Positions 47,077 through 60,169 of a stretch of DNA of 64,000 nucleotides are shown here, piece by piece. The translations under genes were made by a program, and so were the position numbers. This DNA comes from Botryotinia globosa. Taxonomy: Eukaryota > Ascomycota > Leotiomycetes > Helotiales > Sclerotiniaceae. The stretch spans positions 1,426,001 through 1,490,000 of the forward strand of contig RCSZ01000004.1 in the NCBI GenBank assembly GCA_014898425.1, written 5' to 3'. The notes beneath the pieces were generated by a model, which was not told the origin of the DNA, made no database searches, and saw nothing but the letters and a program-made list of their open reading frames with translations. Numbering within the stretch: the first letter of the stretch is position 1; each line of letters opens with the position of its first letter.

Positions 47077-47772
47077 ACAAATTTCCGAGATATTTGGTGT
47101 AGATCATGTTGCACAGCGACGTTCAGATGGTTTAAAGATTCATGCATTCGACCGATTCAGAAGTGAAACTTCAACAGCAAATTAAAATTTGTTATTTCAT
47201 ATCTAGGTCGAGTTTCATTCTATCAAGCTAGCGATATCATGATTTACAAGTGTGATGGGCCTATGAGGTGCTAGATTTGTACGCGTAGTCATGTCATAAT
47301 TTATACTAAAACAGTGAAGATTTTTGGATCTTCGAGGACTCGGGATTGCTAGTCTTAGATAATTCCTGATCTACCTTAGGTTTAGTCGTTGGGGCTACGG
47401 CACAGAATACTTTCTAGCCTAAATTTGAGATCTATAACAAAGAGTTGAAGTGGCATTTGGAAGTCAAAATGAGAAACCTTAAGCCAAGTCTAAGACTGAG
47501 ACCCAAAATCAAACTATTGATATTAAACTTCGCACAAACTAAAATCAAATAGTGCATATGTTACATATATTCCCCTAGTCCTCTGTACTTAATTCATCTT
47601 TCTCTCTTCTTCCAACACCTAACATAGTCATCCAACCAATTCTGAGCCGTACTATCATCAAATTTCGAGGTTCGCTAAAGCTTTAAAGTTTCAAAATCTC
47701 TACATCATACATAGATCTCACATCAACCTATTCATTAGCAATTACAAATTCATTACCAACTCGACCGTCAGA
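47077..47772. other. Intergenic region between small membrane-protein genes
   Basis: About 700 bp. The last 200 bp are pyrimidine-rich and leader-like (ACCAACTCGACCGTC before the ATG). No other gene is seen. Confidence 0.6.
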
Positions 47773-48201
47773 ATGTCACCAACTTATTACGGAACGGCGA
47801 ACCTTGTCAAATCTATCTACACAACAGGCATGTACCGGCAGCCAAACATCACATCCTACGAATCCAATGGCACATCAACACACCTTGAAACAGCAGATCC
47901 CGCTAGTGTAAATACAGTTCACACAACCCCAACGATGACCAAACTCGCGCTCATCTTGGTCATGATTTTCGCAATCTCTGCATTTATCTGGTATCGCTAT
48001 AATAAGATGTGGGTCGCGGCGTACAGGAGGTATAAAAAAGCGAAGGAAGAGAAGAAAGCCAAGAAAGCCATGCAAGCAAAGGAAGCTACAGAGTTGGAGA
48101 AAGCAATACAAGAATCGAGAACTAGTACTTCCCAACGCAAAGATTCTGCTCCAGTCATATGTATGAGTGTCTCAGTATCAACTTTCGATACCTCGATTTA
48201 A
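47773..48201 (+). CDS. Small single-pass membrane protein with charged tail, unknown function
   Basis: A single exon of 142 residues. The ATG follows CGTCAGA. The N-terminal half is hydrophilic, Ser/Thr/Tyr-rich, with two NxS/T sites (NIT, NGT). A hydrophobic segment (MTKLALILVMIFAISAFIWY) spans about residues 55-74. It is followed by a highly charged stretch dense in K, A and E (KKAKEEKKAKKAM) that would form a helix, and a Ser-rich end. Positive residues after the segment place the tail in the cytosol. The same organisation as the gene at 46557, although sequence identity is not obvious. No family is recognised. Confidence 0.6.
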   Translation: MSPTYYGTANLVKSIYTTGMYRQPNITSYESNGTSTHLETADPASVNTVHTTPTMTKLALILVMIFAISAFIWYRYNKMWVAAYRRYKKAKEEKKAKKAMQAKEATELEKAIQESRTSTSQRKDSAPVICMSVSVSTFDTSI

Positions 48202-48942
48202 GCGTTGCAGTTTTTGACTTTTCAAATGTTCCGATATCGAAAGACAATAGCCGTCAATCCTTTTGTACCAAGTATGTAATCACGTAATGACAATCGAATG
48301 AATCATCACCTCAAAATCGACATTTCAAAGTGTTTCACAGTGATCTTCATGTTAGGGTGACAGAACTAAGCCAAATGCCAAGGTGTTCATTGTAACTAGT
48401 TGCTCAAAATTTCGTTGAGCCAAGGTCGAGGTGATGGAAAATAAATGACGCTGATTTAGCGTCATTCTTGTCCACAAATATATCTATCTGTTCAATAACT
48501 TTGACTCTTTATCTGTACGTACTCTTCATCTATACATACTCTTCATCTATAAATACTCTTCATCTATACATACTCTTCATCTATAAATACTCTTCATCTA
48601 TACATACTCTTCATCTACACATACTTGCTTCACATAATATTCGACAAGATCCCATACTTATCACATCTTACATCGAGAAGCCACGGTGATAGAGCTCAGT
48701 AGAAGTAATTTATTGACTTTGATTTGAGCTTCGCTCTTTCCCACGACTTTCGAAAACGGGTGACATAGTACCTTAAGGGTTAAGTCGCAGCCAGTAATCG
48801 GGTTTTTGCAATAAATTATCTCATTCTTAAATTGGTATGTCGTTTCGGAACCCCCAAACCCCTCATTATACTGATTTATAGAAGAAAATCTTACTCAAGA
48901 CAGCAAGCCATCTATCTTGATCAGCTCGCTACCGAATTGACA
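48202..48942. other. Intergenic region with a 15-bp repeat
   Basis: It holds the 3' flank of the small membrane-protein gene, a 15-bp tandem repeat, and the leader of the acidic-protein gene. An in-phase frame runs upstream of that gene to 48832 but starts with TTG, not ATG. Confidence 0.55.
48526..48626. repeat. 15-bp tandem repeat (TACTCTTCATCTATA)n
   Basis: About seven copies with alternating C/A at one position, so the effective period is 30 bp (CATACTC versus AATACTC). No gene overlaps. Confidence 0.9.
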
Positions 48943-51105
48943 ATGTCACAAATTCCGGATCGTGATCTTCATTATCATGAAGGAGATAAAAACGAGAGCA
49001 TCGAGAGAGATAACTCCGATGGTTATCTACGCTGTCCGCTCTTTGTACAGGATACCGATGAGATGATCGATGAAGATGGGAATTTTTGGGTCTGCTGGGT
49101 TGATGAAGAAGAATGGGAGAAAGAACAGATAGCTCGTCAAAAAGCTGTTCGGATCTCTCGCATTGTTTGCGCGCTAGAAGCTATCACCAAGTTGTCCGAG
49201 GATACTCCAATAGTAACAGATACTTTGGTTGGCACGCCATCTGAGACATCGACTGCCGATATAGCTTCAGTGCCATCGACTGGCTCTTTAACAGCTACCA
49301 GTACTCCTTCCATTGAGGAGTACTTTCCTTCACCAGCTGTATTTGATCCAGAGCCAGATAATTTTATTCCAGTGGTCTCTACTGGCGAGGTACATCCGCG
49401 TATTTTGTCAGAGATCTATTTGTTTGGGGGCTATGACTACAATACTGTAGTTGAGGACCATCACTATGATCTTGAAGACGAGGATGAAGATGTCACCAGG
49501 GGACTTTTCTCTCATGGCTTTCACCATAATACTGAAGTTGAGGATGAAGATGACGACGAAGAAGAGAGTGATAGTGATGACGAAAGCGACGACGACAACG
49601 ATGAAAGCGACGACCATAGCGGCGACTGCAGCGATGATAATCCCGATAGTGATACTGAGAATAAGGACCGGGATGATAGTGAGGGTGGGTGTAATCTCCA
49701 TTCCGATCCCGAGGATAATGACGAAAGTCTAAACCCGGACACGGTAGAGGCTACTCCGAGTATTCCTCTAAACAATACACTCGCCATTGCTGCCAACCTG
49801 GGGCCTGTTGAGCAATTTACTGATGATGTATGGGACTTGACCGGTAAAACACTATTCACTGTCGGTGTTTGTGTGTGGCAGATCGTTCCAGAAAAGTTGA
49901 AAGATAAATTAAAAACTCGTTTTGCTGATCATCTCGCTTCTGGAGCTGGTAGTCCGAGCACGGTCGTTGAGCAGGAGGCTCATTCACAAGAGGCTCATTC
50001 ACAAGAGGCTCATTCACAAGAGGCTCATTCACAAGAGGCTCATTCACAAGAGGAAGAGAATGATACCTCGGAGAATGATGCGGCTGTTCCTCATGATGAA
50101 CCGAGTATGGACTATGCGGATGTCCTGGCTAGTATGCTTTATCTAGACTATTCAGGCTACCCGGCACATCTAGATGACGTCAATAATAAATTATTACAGG
50201 ACGAGGAAGAGGAAGCCTCCAGTTTTGGCAAAGAAGAATTAGCTTTCGTCAAGGCTCGGAACCGTATAATTCGTCTTCTCTCTGGAATGGATGCTCGTAG
50301 TCAGGCCGTTCATAGTTGTGAAGATGCCTGCAAGGATCATGGTAACATCTTGGTTCCTCTACCTGTAGATGATGACGGAGAATATAGAGAAGAAGATAAG
50401 GATGACGATGACGATGATGAGAATGATGATGACGCGGAAGAAGAAGAAGAAGAAGAAGGAGATGAAGAAGAAGAAGATGAAGATGAAGAAGAAGAAGATG
50501 ATGATGATGAAGATGATGGTGATAATGGGGAAGACGATGATGGAGGTTATAATGAAGATCTTGAAGAATATTATGACGAAGACAAAGTAGCAACAGAATG
50601 GATAGATGATGATGATAATATAGGCGCAGGAGGAGTAGCATGGCTAGCATATGGAGAAGACGAGGATGAAGACGAGGATGAAGACACCGAAGAAGAATCC
50701 GAAGAAGAATCCGAAGAAGAATCCGAAGAAGAAGAAGAAGAAGAATCCGAATCCGAATACGAAGACGAAGAAGACGAAGACGAACTAGACCAAAGCCTCC
50801 CAGCCAGATTCTACCGTGTCGTAAACAAAGCATGGTCCTTCCTAATCCAAGAACTCGGAACAGAATGGGCCATCGCGAACCGAACCACCTGTTACCGCTA
50901 CATCAACAAGATCTGGCGACGATGGGTCGTCCACGCGAGAATGCGCGGAGGGAGGGAAAATATCTGGGGAGAGAATCCGCATCTGTGGGAGGGAGAGTTA
51001 GAATTTGTTGAGAGATGTCCATGCGATCTGAGGATTTCAAAGTATTCGCCGAGACGGTATGGTGGGCGCTTTGGGGGGTTTCGTCTTTTGTTGTATAGAG
51101 CCTGA
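48943..51105 (+). CDS. Large acidic repeat protein of unknown function
   Basis: A single exon from ATG at 48943 gives 720 residues (MSQIPDRDLHYH). The frame continues upstream to 48832 without ATG. Residues 30-60 are Trp/Cys-containing and acidic (FWVCWVDEEEWEKEQ). Acidic D/E blocks occupy about 220-300 and 475-640. Between them lies HSQEA repeated five times by a 15-bp perfect tandem repeat (49978-50052), whose copy number probably varies. The last 95 residues are different: basic, Trp/Arg/Tyr-rich (INKIWRRWVVHARMRGG) and apparently folded. Long acidic tracts with a basic end suggest a histone- or RNA-binding chaperone-like role, but that is only an analogy. GAA/GAT microsatellite-like coding (50430-50790) makes artefactual frames on the other strand. 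Confidence 0.72.
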   Translation: MSQIPDRDLHYHEGDKNESIERDNSDGYLRCPLFVQDTDEMIDEDGNFWVCWVDEEEWEKEQIARQKAVRISRIVCALEAITKLSEDTPIVTDTLVGTPSETSTADIASVPSTGSLTATSTPSIEEYFPSPAVFDPEPDNFIPVVSTGEVHPRILSEIYLFGGYDYNTVVEDHHYDLEDEDEDVTRGLFSHGFHHNTEVEDEDDDEEESDSDDESDDDNDESDDHSGDCSDDNPDSDTENKDRDDSEGGCNLHSDPEDNDESLNPDTVEATPSIPLNNTLAIAANLGPVEQFTDDVWDLTGKTLFTVGVCVWQIVPEKLKDKLKTRFADHLASGAGSPSTVVEQEAHSQEAHSQEAHSQEAHSQEAHSQEEENDTSENDAAVPHDEPSMDYADVLASMLYLDYSGYPAHLDDVNNKLLQDEEEEASSFGKEELAFVKARNRIIRLLSGMDARSQAVHSCEDACKDHGNILVPLPVDDDGEYREEDKDDDDDDENDDDAEEEEEEEGDEEEEDEDEEEEDDDDEDDGDNGEDDDGGYNEDLEEYYDEDKVATEWIDDDDNIGAGGVAWLAYGEDEDEDEDEDTEEESEEESEEESEEEEEEESESEYEDEEDEDELDQSLPARFYRVVNKAWSFLIQELGTEWAIANRTTCYRYINKIWRRWVVHARMRGGRENIWGENPHLWEGELEFVERCPCDLRISKYSPRRYGGRFGGFRLLLYRA

Positions 51106-51501
51106 GAGAGAATTTGAGGATTATTATGTACTATTGATTTTTTGGGGGGTTCCTTTGTTGGATAGAGGTTGGGAATTTGGGGGATTATCACGTACGGTAT
51201 TGCATATCACAGTTTGTAATTATCACTACCTACCTAGATATCTACGATCTACCAGTTGAAAACGTAGGACAGGACAGATAGAATAATGAAACCATCAAAG
51301 ACAAAACATTTGTACTAAAATAGAACAGAAGAAAAGAAGATGAAATATAAAGAGACAAAAATGAAACAAAAAACATTCTATCCCCCTCCTCTTTAAAAGC
51401 TCCATAATAAGAAGTTTGAATTTCATTTAATAGTAATTTGTTTTCATACTCTCAAAATCCATTCTGTTATTTCTCATTTCTATCAAATCCTATCCATCCT
51501 A

Positions 51502-51672
51502 TCCATCCCATCCATCCCATCCATCCCATCCATCCCATCCATCCCATCCATCCCATCCATCCCATCCATCCCATCCATCCCATCCATCCCATCCATCCCA
51601 TCCATCCCATCCATCCCATCCATCCCATCCATCCCATCCATCCCATCCATCCCATCCATCCCATCCATCCTA
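51502..51672. repeat. 9-bp minisatellite (CCATCCCAT)n
   Basis: About 19 near-perfect copies. All frames stay open, giving artificial HPI or GMDGMD-like peptides on either strand. A (GAT)n microsatellite follows at 51905-51934. Confidence 0.95.
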
Positions 51673-51690
51673 TCTATCCCATCTATCCCT

Positions 51691-51905
51691 ATCAAATCTC
51701 ATCCCTCTCCCTCCCCCCCAAATACTTAAAAAAGCCCACAAGCATATATATAATTACCAATCAGTCAAATACAAAAACCGAATACAGATAGATAAACAAT
51801 AAACAAACAAACAAACAGGAAGAATCTATCGCCCGATCAGTAAATCCCATCGGCTAGAGAGAAATATAGAATGGAAGATAGGAGAGAGATGAGAGAGAAG
51901 TATAA

Positions 51906-51936
<31 letters not shown>

Positions 51937-54900
51937 TGAAGATGTACGCTGGTTCCTCGCATTCAATTTCAATATCACTTCCACTTTCAATTCAAATTTC
52001 ATGACTTGTAACAAGAAACACGATAATCAGCTACATCGATCGTCGAGGTATGCACATACATCACCATACCATACTGAATTTCCACAGCATCCGGAAATGT
52101 CATTCCAATACCTCTCCAACTAATCTTCAAGCTCGAAAAGAGACACATCCATCCAATTGCCAATCCCCCAAGCATCATTTGTGGAAAAAAAATTCTCTCG
52201 GAAAGAAAGGATGATATCTATCTAGCTCATACACGATACCACTATTCTGCATACTAAAATGAATGCAAATATCTAGAGGCCCCAAAAAACCCCCCCTACA
52301 ATTTCCCACACAAGGTCTTAATGCAATCATCACAATCACAATCCGATTCCGAAAACCCTTCACATGCGTTTCAGATCCACGATTACTGGCCCCGCCAAAA
52401 TGTGCCCTCGTGCTCCAACAACGTATCAGGGGTGTCTAGAATCCTTGGAAACTTTATTTGACATTGAATATGGAACCGCTGTGCTCGCGTTCAAACAGTG
52501 AGTAAGTAGTGTAGAGCTATGCGATTGATACTTCCTCGCTTCCACAAATTCAGATCAACATAACATAAATCTCAACATGATTGGAGCGGAGACATCTCCT
52601 CACTCCCGATCCAATTCCTGCCTCCCAATCTGCGTCTTCAATTCAACATTGCACATGCGACATGACGAAGTGTGCGCAAACGCTCCGAGGAGAGAACGAA
52701 AGCGAAAAACACATCCCCCATAAAATAGGGAAAAGCGCAAAGCAAGAAAAGCTAGCAGCGAAGAGCTCGCATAATGTGGTATCGAATATCTCGAGCTACA
52801 TCTGAGCCCACTTTCCCATTTTGAATTATTGGAGCGGAAAGGATAGTTCTCATGTCCCCCAGGGGGAACGATATATTTGAAAAGTGTCCCGTGCCGTGAT
52901 AAGTGCATATAGAGGCATAAGAACGGGGAGGGCTTATTCACTTCCTTGCGCCCATTGCATACGCGATGGGTGAAGTCAACTCACTTGATACATGATCGCA
53001 CATAATGTACGATGGATAAATGACAGGGTAGGCTAAAGTCAGATCGGCTCTCTAAGAGCTTTTCAACTCTGATAATACATTCTTGGATATATCAATTCGA
53101 ATTGTCCAATAAAACAGCTAGGATAGTTTCAGGATCCTGCAACACTTTTTGAACTCCTCATCTCCGTCTTGTGTAGTAGTATGCGATTCATTTCGTTTGT
53201 CCCGTGCATATGTATCCAAGTCTTTTAACGCATTCACACACCACTAAGGCACGTCGCGAAAACTGATTCAGAGCTGGGGGCAAAAGACGATCATGCTCCT
53301 TAGCGTGGCGCTTGATATCGGCCCCGACATGACATTGCATGAACACCATGGAGTAACGCACAGCGTAGCTACTAAGTACACTGTGGAGAGGGAAAAAACG
53401 GAAGCTAGATGATGGGAAATGGTGCGAAAGCAAAATGAAGTCGCATCCAAACGAAGTCGCATGAGAACGAAGTCGCATCCAAACACTACCTACCCTCTCC
53501 ATTGTTTTGCCCATCCAGTAAGATCCACTGACCAGATGCAATTACATTCGAACTAGGTAACCTTAGGTATTGCAAAGGAGGGGCCAAAAGTTGAGGGGCA
53601 AAATAAATGTTAATTCCTCATCATTTCCCCGTACGTGCATATAGCACGGACCATACCACGTGTGAAATTTGACGTTGGGCACGAATGATAAGGAAGAGGA
53701 AGGAAGAGGTTGGTTGGGGTGGATTCAGTGGGTTGAGGGAGGGAAGAAAAGCATGGGAAAGACTTGTTTTCTTCTTCTTTTTCTTTCTTTTTCTATGGGG
53801 AAGGGATTTTATATTTTGTTGAGCTAAAGCGGAAGGATGGCCCGGGGCACTTTTACCTTTTACCTTTTACCTTTTACCTTTTGCCTTTCACATGGAGTGT
53901 CGAGTGAAGAGCCGGTGCAGTGCTGGTGCAGTGCTGGTGCAGTGCTGATGATAACGCAACGGATCAGAATGTGTGTGTACCGGGCGTTCCCGATTTTGGG
54001 CATGAAAATATATAAAGGGAGGATTGTCATTTGTGAATGAGTGGAATAGCTACCTGGGTAATAGCTAACAGCTAATAGTATGAGGAATCCGGGGTTCAGG
54101 CTGAGTATCCACCCCGGGGAATATTCTTTCTCTTCGGAGAGACATTTCTTCGCAGGGCCAGGCTGAGACTGAGACTGAGACTGAGACTGGGACTGGGACT
54201 GGGACTGTAAATAACCTTGAAAGTTGGAACTTACTTGGACAAAGTATCATATATGAGAGTAGAAGAGTAGAAGAGTAGACTGTAGAAGAGATCAAAAGAT
54301 CAATCTTCCGAGGGGCAAGGCTACTCGGTACCATGTAAGATCTTCCAATTACATATGCAAGGCTTTGATTCGTATCACATTGGATTACGCATGGTCGGCG
54401 ATGATTCGTCTTGATTTGTATGGATAGAATAGAATAGAATGAGAGCGAGCCTCACTCAAAGTCCAAGTCTAAGCGACGCCATGGTTGAGGGTTGAGAACT
54501 TGACGGATGAGGGTGAGGGTGATTTGTTTCCGAAATACATATACCGATTGGGAAGTTTGTGACTGTCCAGTACTCTTGTTGTGTGTAGCCAGTAGCTACG
54601 GATTTATGAGGTAAACGGCGATCCATGAAACTTGACGCAGCTGGAGAGTAAAGCCCGAGATGAGATGATTAATAAATGCACGTGGTTTGCACGTGTCAAC
54701 CCAAATCGATCGACTTTATCATGTGATGCATATCTTCACCAAAAACTCATCCCTAAATATCTATCGATACTTCTGCACTGCATCAAAGGTATGGATGCAT
54801 CAAGTCCTTTCGCCCCCAAAAGGGTAAATGGATGCATGCATTGCGCCACCGATGCAAAGTCTCTCTTTGGTACTGATTACAGATTACAGATTACACATTA

Positions 54901-57900
54901 CAGATTACGCATTACGCATTAAACCCTTGCAGCCTTCCAAGGGGGGAAGAAAGGATGAAGGATGAAGAATGAGGAATGAGGAATGAGGCGACGCGGGGAG
55001 AGAGAAATATATCAAAAACCTTGGAAACCTTGGAGTTGATTGCCAATACTCACTCGTACACGCCAAATGGAATGATTCGCGATTAATCGTCTGGAGTAGA
55101 AAGAAAGAAAGAAAGAAGGAAATCAAAATCAAAATCAAAATCAAACCTCATGAATGTGCGACCTAATCCTTCAATTGTAATTTCCATCTACTTTGTGAAC
55201 ATTCTCAATTGCTTTTCATCATGAAAATGGTCAGAAGGATAAATTTGCAAGTTTTGAATGGCTATGAGGGAGGTCTCAGTGCAACATTGGATGGATATTT
55301 CTTGGGACGAGTGACTGTTTTGAGTCAGAATTGTGGGGATATACTTATCCCCTCATCTATAGGTCGAGAGGGTGCCGGTATGTATTCCTTTCCCGAATAG
55401 GAAATCGAGAAGTCCAATGAATGATATGTGATGAGGTGACGAGGTGACGAGGTGACTCCAAGGTAAATAGATGTAGGTATGCACAGATAAAAATACATCT
55501 AGGCAGCTAAGCAGCTAAGCACGGGACGGGAAGGGAAGGAAGTATTATGGGTGGATGGTGGATGGTGCATGGTGGATGGTGCATGGTGCATGGTGGATGC
55601 AGGTAGGTCTACGGCCTTGAGAACTTGAGATGCCTTTCTTCACAAGGTTGAATTGAATTGAATTGCATGCAAAAACCATGGGACACATGATATCAAACAA
55701 GCAAAAGACAAAGTAATCGACCATCGAGGAACGGGCGCGCAGGAATAAAAGGTAATGGTGGCTTGAGGTAAACTACAGTATATGCAAAAGTGCGAACCAA
55801 ACGGCAGTGCAGTGTAAGGAGCGGTGAGGCCATGGTAAAGTTGAGGGTGTAGTGGGGTGAGATATCATTCATCGACGTGAAATGTTGCGGCTTGAACTTT
55901 TATTTGAATTTCAGAGGTGATGGAGATATAGTATCTATTAACCGTTTGACTCTTCGAAGAGTCTTTTTGACGTAAAAATGGTGCTTCTAGATGCAATATT
56001 CCGATGCTTGATTGATGTTCTATACCTAGTTTGAGCTTGTGAAGGCGCGAGAATAACATTGTCTTGTGACTGTGATTCTTCCATAGTAGGATGGAGGAGG
56101 GGCAAGTCTCAGCCTTGTATACAAGTAACGCGAGGGAAAGAAAAGATGGCCAAGGACTTTGAGATGGAGGGTTGAGATGGAGGGTTGAGATGGAGGGTTG
56201 AGATGGAGGTTGAGATGGAGGGGAAAGCAATATGAGGGGAAAGCAATATGAGGGGAAAGCAATATGAGGAATGGAAATCATCTGCGATATCGATATAGTC
56301 AAGATACACACACAATAAACGGTGGTGCAGAAATGCTACCACTAGATAGCATGTCTGCTCTCTTGTCCCGTCTTCTATCTTGTTTTTTCATCTACCGTAC
56401 AGGAGGATTTAAAAGGCTTTGACGCAACCAATACATGCCTCTGACTCGAATCGGTACTTGGGTACTTAGCTACGCACAATACAAATACAATACATGCATC
56501 GAGTACGACAGCGGGTGTTACCTGTCAGATATTTCGGTTTTGTACATGGAAATCAAGGTGATGTGAACATGTGCCCCCGATCTTTGCTTGTGTGTCCGCT
56601 ACCTTCGGTCGGAAAAGACGACCGAAAGGGATTCAAACTAGCTAGGCGAGGGAGGGTAGTAGCACCCCCTTTGCAGTAGACTACAGTAGTGCCGAAAATC
56701 GAGTACTGTGTATGGGGATTACTAAAATCTTTGCATTTAATGCATAATAGTGCGCCTCGAGCCGATGCTCTAATTGGTGAATTGTTTACTCCGGCTTGGG
56801 GAATGAGAATCCTTCCAGAGGAAAAAAAAGTATGTTCGAAGAGTCATCAGGAATAATGTTTGGAAGCAGCAGGAGCAAGGAAAAGCCGCGTCACGAAAGC
56901 TCGTAAAGAGTCCTGAAAGATTGGTAAAGAAGACTACCAATTGTTGGTTGAGTATATATGACTTGCAGTGTATATGCACTGTGCTGCGATGCGTTGCCTC
57001 GGGACTGCTGGTTACCAATGGTGATGATGATACCCGGTGATTCTGAAAACTTGTTGTTACAACGAAATGCTTGACTTGAAACGCGTTGACTGCCGTTCAG
57101 TGAGCAAAAGAATAAGAATAAGAAGAAGAAGAGGAATGAATGCATGCTCGTTGCTGGGTAGTTTCAAAGGCAGATTCCTAAAAGAAGAATGTCAGATTCT
57201 ACGTATTGAATCAATCATTGGTATTGGATGGTAAATGTGATTTGCCGACGGATTGAGTTGCTGGAGAATACTGTAGTCATGGAAGAAAGCCGAAATAAAT
57301 TGGTTGCTTACACAACAGGGTAATGATTGAGCGAATGAATGAGCTTCACAAGTCCATGTTTTAGCCATTGGTCTTGCTAAATTCGACTTTTTCCAATGCA
57401 TAAAAGATGGCTTGGAATGGCGTCTGTTGTAAAGTGGCTGGTTGTGTTTCCTCGTTTCGCTTGTAGCCAAATCCAAGTCATCGACAAATTCTTAATATTA
57501 ATTGCTAATTCTTCCGAGAGGCATCAAGAGTTCAAACAATCATCATTCGGAAAATCCAATAAGTCATTGACCTATTGAGTATACTTGTCCATTGAAATCC
57601 AAGCTAGTACCTACATCGTAGGTATCGTGTCGACGTGCATATACTACTTTAGAGTGTATGCAGGTAGCTCGGCGTGTGAGCAAATAATCGGTTGGTGTTA
57701 TGTACGGAAGAAAGTACGAAGTATTATGGTGAAAGTAGATGGGTCTGACGATGTGGGCTTAGGTACCCACGGTACATCGTGCATTTGGTGCAGTGCATCA
57801 ATTCTTCCCATTTTATCGTTTATGAGATCGACTTTGCAAAGCCGCAGCCAACAGTTTTCTCATTTGCCAATCATGGTTACTGCTGAATGATGATGATGAT

Positions 57901-58600
57901 GATATCAAGTAACATGAAAGTGTGCAGAACTAGCCCAGGAGGCAACTCTTGTGTATCGAATAACCAGACAACCAGAATTTTGAAGCAACTGTCGTCGTCA
58001 GTGTGACTTTGAAACCAAGTACGGTTTTATGTATCATACATCGTAGGTTACTCGACTAAAAATATCCCGTATCGTATCTGGAACGAATATTATTGGGGAC
58101 GAAAAGTAGCATTTGCCGCCTTGTTAAAACAATTTATCTGGGCTATTGGAAAATGAAGGGGAGAAATGGAAGAATACAGCGAAGCGAAGTGGATGAAGGA
58201 GGCGCAACCATGAGCTAGCTATCCCCGCAAATAAACTTCTAGAATTCTAATTCTCCATTCGCAAATCCCTTCATCCCTTCATCCCTTCATCCCTTCATCC
58301 CTTCATCCTTCATCCCTTCATCCCTCGCGAATTTTCCTACTCGGCGTGAATCTTGACAACCAGTTAAAGACTATCTTCACACGTTTATCCTCCCTTTCGT
58401 CAATCCATTCATTGTTATCTCATCCTATACCTTGCCATCCGTTTCATTGCCCTTCCCTCTTTGCCAACACGATCAAAAATTGAAAACATTACCATTCATG
58501 ACCCATACATACATTTCTCACTCCTCGACCACCTTACATACTTCACCATTCTTACTGCTATTCTTACTGCTGCATTCAATGATTTTCAGCTCGAAATAGA
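51691..58600. other. Long gene-poor region with many simple repeats
   Basis: Almost 7 kb without a frame I can support. Repeats include (TTTTACC)n at 53849-53882, GAGACT/GGGACT decamers at 54170-54208, GGTGGATGGTGCAT units at 55550-55600, four 13-bp GAGATGGAGGGTT units and three 17-bp GGGGAAAGCAATATGAG units at 56155-56270, and CCCTTCATC at 58266-58325. CT-rich, promoter-like DNA is common. Frames of 60-117 codons lack any motif. Confidence 0.4.
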
Positions 58601-60078
58601 CGGCTTAATTTAACAAGGAGTCATACCTACATACGCCTACCACCCTTCTTTTTTTCCCAGTCACCCCCTAGTCTTCTCTAGCTGCCTTGAGATGAGAATT
58701 TTGGACGGAGTATTCATATCCCAACTCCACTTATCACAAATACATATTGATACCCAATGAGCTCCTGAATCCTGTGCTACGACAAGCATCAGGCTGGAGG
58801 ACCGACCGACAAGACAACGAACGATTGAGAAACTTTTTTTCCCCTTCTCTCCCTGATTTACCCCCTGCAACGAACTTTCGGAGGGATTTAACCTACGGGA
58901 AACAAGAACATCCTCGCATGTTGTGGATTTTCCAAAAAGTACAAAGCTACGAGCAAGACCTAATTATTGACCAAGTCAACAATTTTGTCTCCAAGACATA
59001 GAAGGACCGCAAAGAACTACTACATTACCCTTCTCAAACCATCCACAGGAATAATATTGGAAACCGCAGGAAAATAGGATACCCCTACGGACCCGGAACC
59101 AGACCCAATTACAGCAAACCTTCATCTTCCCCAAGGACAGTCACAAAATAGCAGCCATAGACCGGACAAGGATTTCATTTTAAAGGATTTCCTATTTTCG
59201 TTCTCATTTGGATACTCCCATTACCCAAGGATCAGGAGTATTTTTCTGCAAAGAAAAGCCAAAAACCCACGGAAATATATAGCACAATTAGTCCCCGGTG
59301 TACTTATTTTTCTTATTCCTTTACATATTACCACAGCTTGAACCAGGTCAGGTCTGAGAAGTGTACACCTCGTACCGTGTATCATCTTTTTATTCCCCAT
59401 CTGGATTTGATTCTCATACTTTCACCGGAAAGTCTATGAGAGGGGGTTTACCATCGTATCCTCGTTGACAATACCACAAGATCCTGTCATATCATCACAG
59501 ATTTCTCTCCTCGATAAAAGTGCCCATTACCCACACATCCACATCTAATACCATCTACTTTTCCCCCATCAGCCCCCCTCCTTTAGGGTCCTCTAGCTAC
59601 CGGATTGCTGATCCATATCATATCATATCATATCGTATCGCATCGACCACACTATTTGCTATCGATAAATCGATAAACCCTACGGACCTAATCACCACCA
59701 ACCACAATTCATCATTCCATTCATCATTCCATTCAACCTGGCAAAGAACAATCAACGAAAGAGGAAATCAAAAGAAGAAGAAAAAAAGTCAAACATTACC
59801 CGTTACTCCAAGTCTCAGCTTCCTGTCAAAGTACTACCTAATTGACACTACTGCGGAATTGCGTCGCTTACCCAATCAGTGATTAGTGTCTTCACTATTT
59901 TCCCCCTACGGATTCACAGATTAGACGCTAAAAAGGAGCTTAGACTCCCCATATTTTTATTTATTTACAACTACTCTCTTACTTTATTTTATTTTTATTT
60001 CATCCCTCAGTCGGTTCATCCCTTCGCCCACCACCACCCTTCCCGTACACCCCGTCAACCAAACTTCATAACAACACA

Positions 60079-60116
<38 letters not shown>

Positions 60117-60133
60117 TACACACACACACATAT

Positions 60134-60169
<36 letters not shown>

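Noticed and set aside
49408..50833. Antisense frames opposite the acidic protein
   Set aside because: Leu/His/Ser-rich peptides from complement of GAA/GAT-rich coding DNA; the plus frame has one uninterrupted 720-codon reading.
51438..51791. HPI-repeat and GWM-repeat frames, and a possible CRISPR-like array
   Set aside because: A contiguous 9-bp tandem repeat without spacers; simple minisatellite.
55209..55400. 63-codon frame starting MLFIMKMVRR
   Set aside because: Isolated short frame without promoter, splice or family support.
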